Translations under genes and position numbers: made by a program | The notes under the pieces: generated by a model | Database searches by the model: none | What the model was told of the DNA's origin: nothing | What the model saw: only the letters and a program-made list of their open reading frames with translations | Assembly (NCBI RefSeq): GCF_945859685.1 | Contig: NW_026605721.1 | Location: 1 to 64,000, forward strand | Length of the DNA stretch: 64,000 bases | From: Eupeodes corollae | Lineage: Eukaryota; Arthropoda; Insecta; Diptera; Syrphidae | Direction: 5' to 3' | Part shown: positions 53,057-64,000 of the stretch, one piece after another | Position numbering within the stretch: position 1 is the stretch's first letter | How the letters are laid out: every line of letters starts with the position of its first letter

Positions 53057-55888
53057 TCAAATCACACCCAAAACCATCACCTGATCCTTCCCAACCCCCA
53101 AAATCGATCAAGACCTTAAAATAGATACTTGACATGTACTAGAAAAAGATACTCCTAATCAAGATCTATCATTATAGATATAGATGAGTCATTTTGGAGC
53201 ATCCTGAAGGATTTTTGATGTTCTAGACGAAAATCAAATCACACCCAAAACCATCACCTGATCCTTCCCAACCCCCAAAATCGATCAAGACTTCAAAATA
53301 GATACTTGACATGTACTAGAAAAAGATACTCCTAATCAAGATCTATCATTATAGATATAGATGAGTCATTTTGGAGCTTCCTGAAGGATTTTTGATGTTC
53401 TAGACGAAAATCAAATCACACCCAAAACCATCACCTGATCCTTCCCAACCCCCAAAATCGATCAAGACATCAAAATAGATACTTGACATGTACTAGAAAA
53501 AGATACTCCTAATCAAGATCTATCATTATAGATATAGATGAGTCATTTTGGAGCATCCTGAAGGATTTTTGATGTTCTAGACGAAAATCAAATCACACCC
53601 AAAACCATCACCTGATCCTTCCCAACCCCCAAAATCGATCAAGACTTCAAAATAGATACTTGACATGTACTAGAAAAAGATACTCCTAATCAAGATCTAT
53701 CATTATAGATATAGATGAGTCATTTTGGAGCATCCTGAAGGATTTTTGATGTTCTAGACGAAAATCAAATCACACCCAAAACCATCACCTGATCCTTCCC
53801 AACCCCCAAAATCGATCAAGACTTCAAAATAGATACTTGACATGTACTAGAAAAAGATACTCCTAATCAAGATCTATCATTATAGATATAGATGAGTCAT
53901 TTTGGAGCATCCTGAAGGATTTTTGATGTTCTAGACGAAAATCAAATCACACCCAAAACCATCACCTGATCCTTCCCAACCCCCAAAATCGATCAAGACT
54001 TCAAAATAGATACTTGACATGTACTAGAAAAAGATACTCCTAATCAAGATCTATCATTATAGATATAGATGAGTCATTTTGGAGCATCCTGAAGGATTTT
54101 TGATGTTCTAGACGAAAATCAAATCACACCCAAAACCATCACCTGATCCTTCCCAACCCCCAAAATCGATCAAGACTTCAAAATAGATACTTGACATGTA
54201 CTAGAAAAAGATACTCCTAATCAAGATCTATCATTATAGATATAGATGAGTCATTTTGGAGCATCCTGAAGGATTTTTGATGTTCTAGACGAAAATCAAA
54301 TCACACCCAAAACCATCACCTGATCCTTCCCAACCCCCAAAATCGATCAAGACTTCAAAATAGATACTTGACATGTACTAGAAAAAGATACTCCTAATCA
54401 AGATCTATCATTATAGATATAGATGAGTCATTTTGGAGCATCCTGAAGGATTTTTGATGTTCTAGACGAAAATCAAATCACACCCAAAACCATCACCTGA
54501 TTCTTCCCAACCCCCAAAATCGATCAAGACTTCAAAATAGATACTTGACATGTACTAGAAAAAGATACTCCTAATCAAGATCTATCATTATAGATATAGA
54601 TGAGTCATTTTGGAGCATCCTGAAGGATTTTTGATGTTCTAGACGAAAATCAAATCACACCCAAAACCATCACCTGATCCTTCCCAACCCCCAAAATCGA
54701 TCAAGACTTCAAAATAGATACTTGACATGTACTAGAAAAAGATACTCCTAATCAAGATCTATCATTATAGATATAGATGAGTCATTTTGGAGCATCCTGA
54801 AGGATTTTTGATGTTCTAGACGAAAATCAAATCACACCCAAAACCATCACCTGATCCTTCCCAACCCCCAAAATCGATCAAGACTTCAAAATAGATACTT
54901 GACATGTACTAGAAAAAGATACTCCTAATCAAGATCTATCATTATAGATATAGATGAGTCATTTTGGAGCATCCTGAAGGATTTTTGATGTTCTAGACGA
55001 AAATCAAATCACACCCAAAACCATCACCTGATCCTTCCCAACCCCCAAAATCGATCAAGACTTCAAAATAGATACTTGACATGTACTAGAAAAAGATACT
55101 CCTAATCAAGATCTATCATTATAGATATAGATGAGTCATTTTGGAGCATCCTGAAGGATTTTTGATGTTCTAGACGAAAATCAAATCACACCCAAAACCA
55201 TCACCTGATCCTTCCCAACCCCCAAAATCGATCAAGACTTCAAAATAGATACTTGACATGTACTAGAAAAAGATACTCCTAATCAAAATCTATCATTATA
55301 GATATAGATGAGTCATTTTGGAGCATCCTGAAGGATTTTTGATGTTCTAGACGAAAATCAAATCACACCCAAAACCATCACCTGATCCTTCCCAACCCCC
55401 AAAATCGATCAAGACTTCAAAATAGATACTTGACATGTACTAGAAAAAGATACTCCTAATCAAGATCTATCATTATAGATATAGATGAGTCATTTTGGAG
55501 CATCCTGAAGGGTTTTTGATGTTCTAGACGAAAATCAAATCACACCCAAAACCATCACCTGATCCTTCCCAACCCCCAAAATCGATCAAGACTTCAAAAT
55601 AGATACTTGACATGTACTAGAAAAAGATACTCCTAATCAAGATCTATCATTATAGATATAGATGAGTCATTTTGGAGCATCCTGAAGGATTTTTGATGTT
55701 CTAGACGAAAATCAAATCACACCCAAAACCATCACCTGATCCTTCCCAACCCCCAAAATCGATCAAGACTTCAAAATAGATACTTGACATGTACTAGAAA
55801 AAGATACTCCTAATCAAGATCTATCATTATAGATATAGATGAGTCATTTTGGAGCATCCTGAAGGATTTTTGATGTTCTAGACGAAGA
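53057..55888. repeat. Near-consensus array segment
   Basis: Sixteen 177-bp monomers. Changes seen are 'agaccttaaa' near 53115, 'gagcttcctg' near 53378, 'gacatcaaaa' at 53469 (also at 58780, 30 units away), 'tgattcttcc' near 54502, 'atcaaaatcta' near 55287 and 'aagggttttt' near 55512. No gene. Confidence 0.9.
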
Positions 55889-56066
55889 TCAAATCACACC
55901 CAAAACCATCACCTGATCCTTCCTAACCCCCAAAATCGATCAAGACTTCAAAATAGATACTTGACATGTACTAGAAAAAGATACTCCTAATCAAGATCTA
56001 TCATTATAGATATAAATGAGTTTTTTTTGGAGCATCCTGAAGGATTTTTGATGTTCTAGACGAAAA
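55889..56066. repeat. 178-bp divergent monomer (+1)
   Basis: 'gagtcattttgg' reads 'gag' followed by eight T and 'gg' (56021-56028), one base longer and without the GCN4-like site. 'ttcctaacc' occurs near 55924 and 'ataaatgag' near 56014. The junction before the unit has 'gacgaagatc'. The 'gaagatc' and 'ttcctaacc' pair recurs together only at unit 63324. Confidence 0.93.
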
Positions 56067-58544
56067 TCAAATCACACCCAAAACCATCACCTGATCCTTC
56101 CCAACCCCCAAAATCGATCAAGACTTCAAAATAGATACTTGACATGTACTAGAAAAAGATACTCCTAATCAAGATCTATCATTATAGATATAGATGAGTC
56201 ATTTTGGAGCATCCTGAAGGATTTTTGATGTTCTAGACGAAAATCAAATCACACCCAAAACCATCACCTGATCCTTCCCAACCCCCAAAATCGATCAAGA
56301 CTTCAAAATAGATACTTGACATGTACTAGAAAAAGATACTCCTAATCAAGATCTATCATTATAGATATAGATGAGTCATTTTGGAGCATCCTGAAGGATT
56401 TTTGATGTTCTAGACGAAAATCAAATCACACCCAAAACCATCACCTGATCCTTCCCAACCCCCAAAATCGATCAAGACTTCAAAATAGATACTTGACATG
56501 TACTAGAAAAAGATACTCCTAATCAAGATCTATCATTATAGATATAGATGAGTCATTTTGGAGCATCCTGAAGGATTTTTGATGTTCTAGACGAAAATCA
56601 AATCACACCCAAAACCATCACCTGATCCTTCCCAACCCCCAAAATCGATCAAGACTTCAAAATAGATACTTGACATGTACTAGAAAAAGATACTCCTAAT
56701 CAAGATCTATCATTATAGATATAGATGAGTCATTTTGGAGCATCCTGAAGGATTTTTGATGTTCTAGACGAAAATCAAATCACACCCAAAACCATCACCT
56801 GATCCTTCCCAACCCCCAAAATCGATCAAGACTTCAAAATAGATACTTGACATGTACTAGAAAAAGATACTCCTAATCAAGATCTATCATTATAGATATA
56901 GATGAGTCATTTTGGAGCATCCTGAAGGATTTTTGATGTTCTAGACGAAAATCAAATCACACCCAAAACCATCACCTGATCCTTCCCAACCCCCAAAATC
57001 GATCAAGACTTCAAAATAGATACTTGACATGTACTAGAAAAAGATACTCCTAATCAAGATCTATCATTATAGATATAGATGAGTCATTTTGGAGCATCCT
57101 GAAGGATTTTTGATGTTCTAGACGAAAATCAAATCACACCCAAAACCATCACCTGATCCTTCCCAACCCCCAAAATCGATCAAGACTTCAAAATAGATAC
57201 TTGACATGTACTAGAAAAAGATACTCCTAATCAAGATCTATCATTATAGATATAGATGAGTCATTTTGGAGCATCCTGAAGGATTTTTGATGTTCTAGAC
57301 GAAAATCAAATCACACCCAAAACCATCACCTGATCCTTCCCAACCCCCAAAATCGATCAAGACTTCAAAATAGATACTTGACATGTACTAGAAAAAGATA
57401 CTCCTAATCAAGATCTATCATTATAGATATAGATGAGTCATTTTGGAGCATCCTGAAGGATTTTTGATGTTCTAGACGAAAATCAAATCACACCCAAAAC
57501 CATCACCTGATCCTTCCCAACCCCCAAAATCGATCAAGACTTCAAAATAGATACTTGACATGTACTAGAAAAAGATACTCCTAATCAAGATCTATCATTA
57601 TAGATATAGATGAGTCATTTTGGAGCATCCTGAAGGATTTTTGATGTTCTAGACGAAAATCAAATCACACCCAAAACCATCACCTGATCCTTCCCAACCC
57701 CCAAAATCGATCAAGACTTCAAAATAGATACTTGACATGTACTAGAAAAAGATACTCCTAATCAAGATCTATCATTATAGATATAGATGAGTCATTTTGG
57801 AGCATCCTGAAGGATTTTTGATGTTCTAGACGAAAATCAAATCACACCCAAAACCATCACCTGATCCTTCCCAACCCCCAAAATCGATCAAGACTTCAAA
57901 ATAGATACTTGACATGTACTAGAAAAAGATACTCCTAATCAAGATCTATCATTATAGATATAGATGAGTCATTTTGGAGCATCCTGAAGGATTTTTGATG
58001 TTCTAGACGAAAATCAAATCACACCCAAAACCATCACCTGATCCTTCCCAACCCCCAAAATCGATCAAGACTTCAAAATAGATACTTGACATGTACTAGA
58101 AAAAGATACTCCTAATCAAGATCTATCATTATAGATATAGATGAGTCATTTTGGAGCATCCTGAAGGATTTTTGATGTTCTAGACGAAAATCAAATCACA
58201 CCCAAAACCATCACCTGATCCTTCCCAACCCCCAAAATCGATCAAGACTTCAAAATAGATACTTGACATGTACTAGAAAAAGATACTCCTAATCAAGATC
58301 TATCATTATAGATATAGATGAGTCATTTTGGAGCATCCTGAAGGATTTTTGATGTTCTAGACGAAAATCAAATCACACCCAAAACCATCACCTGATCCTT
58401 CCCAACCCCCAAAATCGATCAAGACTTCAAAATAGATACTTGACATGTACTAGAAAAAGATACTCCTAATCAAGATCTATCATTATAGATATAGATGAGT
58501 CATTTTGGAGCATCCTGAAGGATTTTTGATGTTCTAGACGAAAA
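56067..58544. repeat. Run of fourteen monomers with no visible deviation
   Basis: Fourteen consecutive 177-bp units (2478 bp) appear identical to consensus on reading. It is the longest such run I find in the window. It implies very recent amplification or efficient conversion, or possibly assembly smoothing. Confidence 0.83.
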
Positions 58545-60668
58545 TCAAATCACACCCAAAACCATCACCTGATCCTTCCCAACCCCCAAAATCGATCAAG
58601 ACTTCAAAATAGATACTTGACATGTACTAGAAAAAGATACTACTAATCAAGATCTATCATTATAGATATAGATGAGTCATTTTGGAGCATCCTGAAGGAT
58701 TTTTGATGTTCTAGACGAAAATCAAATCACACCCAAAACCATCACCTGATCCTTCCCAACCCCCAAAATCGATCAAGACATCAAAATAGATACTTGACAT
58801 GTACTAGAAAAAGATACTCCTAATCAAGATCTATCATTATAGATATAGATGAGTCATTTTGGAGCATCCTGAAGGATTTTTGATGTTCTAGACGAAAATC
58901 AAATCACACCCAAAACCATCACCTGATCATTCCCAACCCCCAAAATCGATCAAGACTTCAAAATAGATACTTGACATGTACTAGAAAAAGATACTCCTAA
59001 TCAAGATCTATCATTATAGATATAGATGAGTCATTTTGGAGCATCCTGAAGGATTTTTGATGTTCTAGACGAAAATCAAATCACACCCAAAACCATCACC
59101 TGATCCTTCCCAACCCCCAAAATCGATCAAGACTTCAAAATAGATACTTGACATGTACTAGAAAAAGATACTCCTAATCAAGATCTATCATTATAGATAT
59201 AGATGAGTCATTTTGGAGCATCCTGAAGGATTTTTGATGTTCTAGACGAAAATCAAATCACACCCAAAACCATCACCTGATCCTTCCCAACCCCCAAAAT
59301 CGATCAAGACTTCAAAATAGATACTTGACATGTACTAGAAAAAGATACTCCTAATCAAGATCTATCATTATAGATATAGATGAGTCATTTTGGAGCATCC
59401 TGAACGATTTTTGATGTTCTAGACGAAAATCAAATCACACCCAAAACCATCACCTGATCCTTCCCAACCCCCAAAATCGATCAAGACTTCAAAATAGATA
59501 CTTGACATGTACTAGAAAAAGATACTCCTAATCAAGATCTATCATTATAGATATAGATGAGTCATTTTGGAGCATCCTGAAGGATTTTTGATGTTCTAGA
59601 CGAAAATCAAATCACACCCAAAACCATCACCTGATCCTTCCCAACCCCCAAAATCGATCAAGACTTCAAAATAGATACTTGACATGTACTAGAAAAAGAT
59701 ACTCCTAATCAAGATCTATCATTATAGATATAGATGAGTCATTTTGGAGCATCCTGAAGGATTTTTGATGTTCTAGACGAAAATCAAATCACACCCAAAA
59801 CCATCACCTGATCCTTCCCAACCCCCAAAATCGATCAAGACTTCAAAATAGATACTTGACATGTACTAGAAAAAGATACTCCTAATCAAGATCTATCATT
59901 AAAGATATAGATGAGTCATTTTGGAGCATCCTGAAGGATTTTTGATGTTCTAGACGAAAATCAAATCACACCCAAAACCATCACCTGATCCTTCCCAACC
60001 CCCAAAATCGATCAAGACTTCAAAATAGATACTTGACATGTACTAGAAAAAGATACTCCTAATCAAGATCTATCATTATAGATATAGATGAGTCATTTTG
60101 GAGCATCCTGAAGGATTTTTGATGTTCTAGACGAAAATCAAATCACACCCAAAACCATCACCTGATCCTTCCCAACCCCCAAAATCGATCAAGACTTCAA
60201 AATAGATACTTGACATGTACTAGAAAAAGATACTCCTAATCAAGATCTATCATTATAGATATAGATGAGTCATTTTGGAGCATCCTGAAGGATTTTTGAT
60301 GTTCTAGACGAAAATCAAATCACACCCAAAACCATCACCTGATCCTTCCCAACCCCCAAAATCGATCAAGACTTCAAAATAGATACTTGACATGTACTAG
60401 AAAAAGATACTCCTAATCAAGATCTATCATTATAGATATAGATGAGTCATTTTGGAGCATCCTGAAGGATTTTTGATGTTCTAGACGAAAATCAAATCAC
60501 ACCCAAAACCATCACCTGATCCTTCCCAACCCCCAAAATCGATCAAGACTTCAAAATAGATACTTGACATGTACTAGAAAAAGATACTCCTAATCAAGAT
60601 CTATCATTATAGATATAGATGAGTCATTTTGGAGCATCCTAAAGGATTTTTGATGTTCTAGACGAAAA
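58545..60668. repeat. Near-consensus array segment
   Basis: Twelve 177-bp monomers with single changes: 'tactactaatc' near 58642, 'gacatcaaaa' at 58780, 'tgatcattcc' near 58929, 'ctgaacgatt' near 59405, 'cattaaag' near 59902 and 'cctaaagg' near 60641. No gene. Confidence 0.9.
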
Positions 60669-62438
60669 TCAAATCACACCCAAAACCATCACCTGATCCT
60701 TCCCAACCCCCAAAATCGATCAAGACTTCAAAATAGATACTTGACATGTACTAGAAAAAGATACTCCTAATCAAGATCTATCATTATAGATATAGATGAG
60801 TCATTTTGGAGCATCCTGAAGGATTTTTGATGTTCTAGACGAAAATCAAATCACACCCAAAACCATCACCTGATCCTTCCCAACCCCCAAAATCGATCAA
60901 GACTTCAAAATAGATACTTGACATGTACTAGAAAAAGATACTCCTAATCAAGATCTATCATTATAGATATAGATGAGTCATTTTGGAGCATCCTGAAGGA
61001 TTTTTGATGTTCTAGACGAAAATCAAATCACACCCAAAACCATCACCTGATCCTTCCCAACCCCCAAAATCGATCAAGACTTCAAAATAGATACTTGACA
61101 TGTACTAGAAAAAGATACTCCTAATCAAGATCTATCATTATAGATATAGATGAGTCATTTTGGAGCATCCTGAAGGATTTTTGATGTTCTAGACGAAAAT
61201 CAAATCACACCCAAAACCATCACCTGATCCTTCCCAACCCCCAAAATCGATCAAGACTTCAAAATAGATACTTGACATGTACTAGAAAAAGATACTCCTA
61301 ATCAAGATCTATCATTATAGATATAGATGAGTCATTTTGGAGCATCCTGAAGGATTTTTGATGTTCTAGACGAAAATCAAATCACACCCAAAACCATCAC
61401 CTGATCCTTCCCAACCCCCAAAATCGATCAAGACTTCAAAATAGATACTTGACATGTACTAGAAAAAGATACTCCTAATCAAGATCTATCATTATAGATA
61501 TAGATGAGTCATTTTGGAGCATCCTGAAGGATTTTTGATGTTCTAGACGAAAATCAAATCACACCCAAAACCATCACCTGATCCTTCCCAACCCCCAAAA
61601 TCGATCAAGACTTCAAAATAGATACTTGACATGTACTAGAAAAAGATACTCCTAATCAAGATCTATCATTATAGATATAGATGAGTCATTTTGGAGCATC
61701 CTGAAGGATTTTTGATGTTCTAGACGAAAATCAAATCACACCCAAAACCATCACCTGATCCTTCCCAACCCCCAAAATCGATCAAGACTTCAAAATAGAT
61801 ACTTGACATGTACTAGAAAAAGATACTCCTAATCAAGATCTATCATTATAGATATAGATGAGTCATTTTGGAGCATCCTGAAGGATTTTTGATGTTCTAG
61901 ACGAAAATCAAATCACACCCAAAACCATCACCTGATCCTTCCCAACCCCCAAAATCGATCAAGACTTCAAAATAGATACTTGACATGTACTAGAAAAAGA
62001 TACTCCTAATCAAGATCTATCATTATAGATATAGATGAGTCATTTTGGAGCATCCTGAAGGATTTTTGATGTTCTAGACGAAAATCAAATCACACCCAAA
62101 ACCATCACCTGATCCTTCCCAACCCCCAAAATCGATCAAGACTTCAAAATAGATACTTGACATGTACTAGAAAAAGATACTCCTAATCAAGATCTATCAT
62201 TATAGATATAGATGAGTCATTTTGGAGCATCCTGAAGGATTTTTGATGTTCTAGACGAAAATCAAATCACACCCAAAACCATCACCTGATCCTTCCCAAC
62301 CCCCAAAATCGATCAAGACTTCAAAATAGATACTTGACATGTACTAGAAAAAGATACTCCTAATCAAGATCTATCATTATAGATATAGATGAGTCATTTT
62401 GGAGCATCCTGAAGGATTTTTGATGTTCTAGACGAAAA
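60669..62438. repeat. Run of ten monomers with no visible deviation
   Basis: Ten consecutive 177-bp units read as consensus. Together with the fourteen-unit run it makes the right end the most homogenised part of the window. Confidence 0.83.
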
Positions 62439-63854
62439 TCAAATCACACCCAAAACCATCACCTGATCTTTCCCAACCCCCAAAATCGATCAAGACTTCA
62501 AAATAGATACTTGACATGTACTAGAAAAAGATACTCCTAATCAAGATCTATCATTATAGATATAGATGAGTCATTTTGGAGCATCCTGAAGGATTTTTGA
62601 TGTTCTAGACGAAAATCAAATCACACCCAAAACCATCACCTGATCCTTCCCAACCCCCAAAATCGATCAAGACTTCAAAATAGATACTTGACATGTACTA
62701 GAAAAAGATACTCCTAATCAAGATCTATCATTATAGATATAGATGAGTCATTTTGGAGCATCCTGAAGGATTTTTGATGTTCTAGACGAAAATCAAATCA
62801 CACCCAAAACCATCACCTGATCCTTCCCAACCCCCAAAATCGATCAAGACTTCAAAATAGATACTTGACATGTACTAGAAAAAGATACTCCTAATCAAGA
62901 TCTATCATTATAGATATAGATGAGTCATTTTGGAGCATCCTGAAGGATTTTTGATGTTCTAGACGAAAATCAAATCACACCCAAAACCATCACCTGATCC
63001 TTCCCAACCCCCAAAATCGATCAAGACTTCAAAATAGATACTTGACATGTACTAGAAAAAGATACTCCTAATCAAGATCTATCATTATAGATATATATGA
63101 GTCATTTTGGAGCATCCTGAAGGATTTTTGATATTCTAGACGAAAATCAAATCACACCCAAAACCATCACCTGATCCTTCCCAACCCCCAAAATCGATCA
63201 AGACTTCAAAATAGATACTTGACATGTACTAGAAAAAGATACTCCTAATCAAGATCTATCATTATAGATATAGATGAGTCATTTTGGAGCATCCTGAAGG
63301 ATTTTTGATGTTCTAGACGAAGATCAAATCACACCCAAAACCATCACCTGATCCTTCCTAACCCCCAAAATCGATCAAGACTTCAAAACAGATACTTGAC
63401 ATGTACTAGAAAAAGATACTCCTAATCAAGATCTATCATTAAAGATATAGATGAGTCATTTTGGAGCATCCTGAAGGATTTTTGATGTTCTAGACGAAAA
63501 TCAAATCACACCCAAAACCATCACCTGATCCTTCCCAACCCCCAAAATCGATCAAGACTTCAAAATAGATACTTGACATGTACTAGAAAAAGATACTCCT
63601 AATCAAGATCTATCATTATAGATATAGATGAGTCATTTTGGAGCATCCTGAAGGATTTTTGATGTTCTAGACGAAAATCAAATCACACCCAAAACCATCA
63701 CCTGATCCTTCCCAACCCCCAAAATCGATCAAGACTTCAAAATAGATACTTAACATGTACTAGAAAAAGATACTCCTAATCAAGATCTATCATTATAGAT
63801 ATAGATGAGTCATTTTGGAGCATCCTGAAGGATTTTTGATGTTCTAGACGAAAA
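62439..63854. repeat. Array segment with renewed variation near the right edge
   Basis: Eight 177-bp monomers. Changes are 'tgatctttcc' near 62467 (as in 40031 and 41618), 'atatatatgag' near 63095, 'gatattctag' near 63132, the mosaic unit at 63324 and 'cttaacatg' near 63752. No gene. Confidence 0.9.
63324..63500. repeat. Mosaic monomer combining variants from distant units
   Basis: The left part has 'gaagatc' at the junction and 'ttcctaacc' near 63359, otherwise seen together only at unit 55889. The right part has 'caaaacagat' near 63387 and 'cattaaag' near 63440, otherwise seen together only in units 25316 and 28855. Length is 177 bp. The combination suggests conversion or unequal exchange between different lineages within the array, though independent mutation is possible for single bases. 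Confidence 0.85.
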
Positions 63855-64000
63855 TCAAATCACACCCAAAACCATCACCTAATCCTTCCCAACCCCCAAA
63901 ATCGATCAAGACTTCAAAATAGATACTTGACATGTACTAGAAAAAGATACTCCTAATCAAGATCTATCATTATAGATATAGATGAATCATTTTGGAGCAT
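63855..64000. repeat. Right-edge partial monomer
   Basis: The first 146 positions of a monomer, cut by the window end, so the array continues to the right. It carries 'cacctaatcc' near 63881 (also near 24103) and 'gatgaatcat' near 63986, which breaks the GCN4-like site. Confidence 0.95.

Larger units (their letters stand above)
1..64000. repeat. Head-to-tail satellite array, 177-bp monomer, about 362 copies
   Basis: The same 177-base unit recurs across the whole window in one orientation, with no unique sequence between copies. Starting each unit at 'tcaaatcaca', unit starts fall at 4, 181, 358 and so on. I count 361 complete units plus partial ends: 346 are 177 bp, and the others are 161, 166, 171, 172 (two), 173, 174, 176 (three), 178 (three) and 179 (two). 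These lengths sum exactly to the observed phase at 63855. Most units match the consensus or differ by one or two bases. Long, highly homogeneous arrays of a nucleosome-sized monomer are typical of eukaryotic centromeric or pericentromeric satellites; the centromeric role here is inferred. The satellite identity is certain, the family name is not recognised. Confidence 0.99.

Noticed and set aside
1..64000. CRISPR array
   Set aside because: The repeated unit is 177 bp and contiguous. There are no short repeats alternating with unique spacers and no cas genes.
4..64000. Short open reading frames in the repeat
   Set aside because: All six frames of the consensus contain stops within each unit. 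Remaining open stretches are about 38 codons or less and recur only because the repeat recurs.
1..64000. Telomeric, rDNA or tRNA repeats
   Set aside because: The unit has no telomere-type hexamer or heptamer array, no rRNA-like sequence and no A/B-box tRNA pattern.
1..64000. Assignment to a named plant satellite family of about 177-180 bp
   Set aside because: Length alone is not enough, and the sequence does not resemble the Arabidopsis 178-bp repeat or others I can recall with confidence. A database search would decide.
1..64000. Synthetic or assembly-generated repetition
   Set aside because: Many private variants, graded block relationships and consistent indel phases look like natural array evolution. 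Exact copy number could still be affected by assembly.

Overview
The whole window is one unbroken tandem array of a single 177-bp satellite monomer. It holds no supported protein-coding gene, RNA gene, transposon, CRISPR array or unique-sequence island. Counting from a fixed reference base (the first t of 'tcaaatcaca'), I find 361 complete monomers from 4 to 63854, a 3-base remnant at the left edge and a 146-base partial monomer at the right edge (63855-64000). Of the complete monomers, 346 are exactly 177 bp and 15 have a different length. Those 15 account exactly for the phase shift across the window (net -46 bp). All copies point the same way.

Organism: a monomer of about one nucleosome repeat, AT-rich (63 of 177 bases are G or C), with tens of kb of near-identical head-to-tail copies, is typical of a eukaryotic centromeric or heterochromatic satellite. 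Plants commonly have satellites of about 150-180 bp, but some animals do too. I do not recognise this monomer as any family I can name, so species is left open. 'Centromeric' is an inference from organisation, not from a bound-protein motif.

Layout: 4-11155, mostly consensus monomers with scattered and some recurrent substitutions; 11156-12218, a three-monomer duplication; 12219-14519, near-consensus; 14520-21776, a nested higher-order region (a 9-monomer duplication, then a 19-monomer tandem duplication that includes its second copy); 21777-24784, variant-rich monomers; 24785-25845 and 28324-29384, two copies of a 6-monomer block 20 monomers apart; 29385-33455, scattered variants; 33456-35760, a 6/7-monomer duplication; 35761-39297, scattered variants; 39298-42477, a second clear 9-monomer tandem duplication; 42478-51640, the zone with most deletion-bearing monomers; 51641-64000, the most homogeneous part, including a run of 14 consecutive monomers with no visible deviation.

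There are no genes to work together. What can be read is the evolutionary history: shared rare variants mark unequal exchanges, with a spacing of 9 monomers (1593 bp) recurring in separate places, and a mosaic monomer near the right end combines variants seen far away. Each consensus monomer also carries features that could matter if the array is functional: a perfect GCN4/AP-1-type palindrome, two short dyads, and a C-rich segment with strong strand asymmetry. Functions for these are untested inference.
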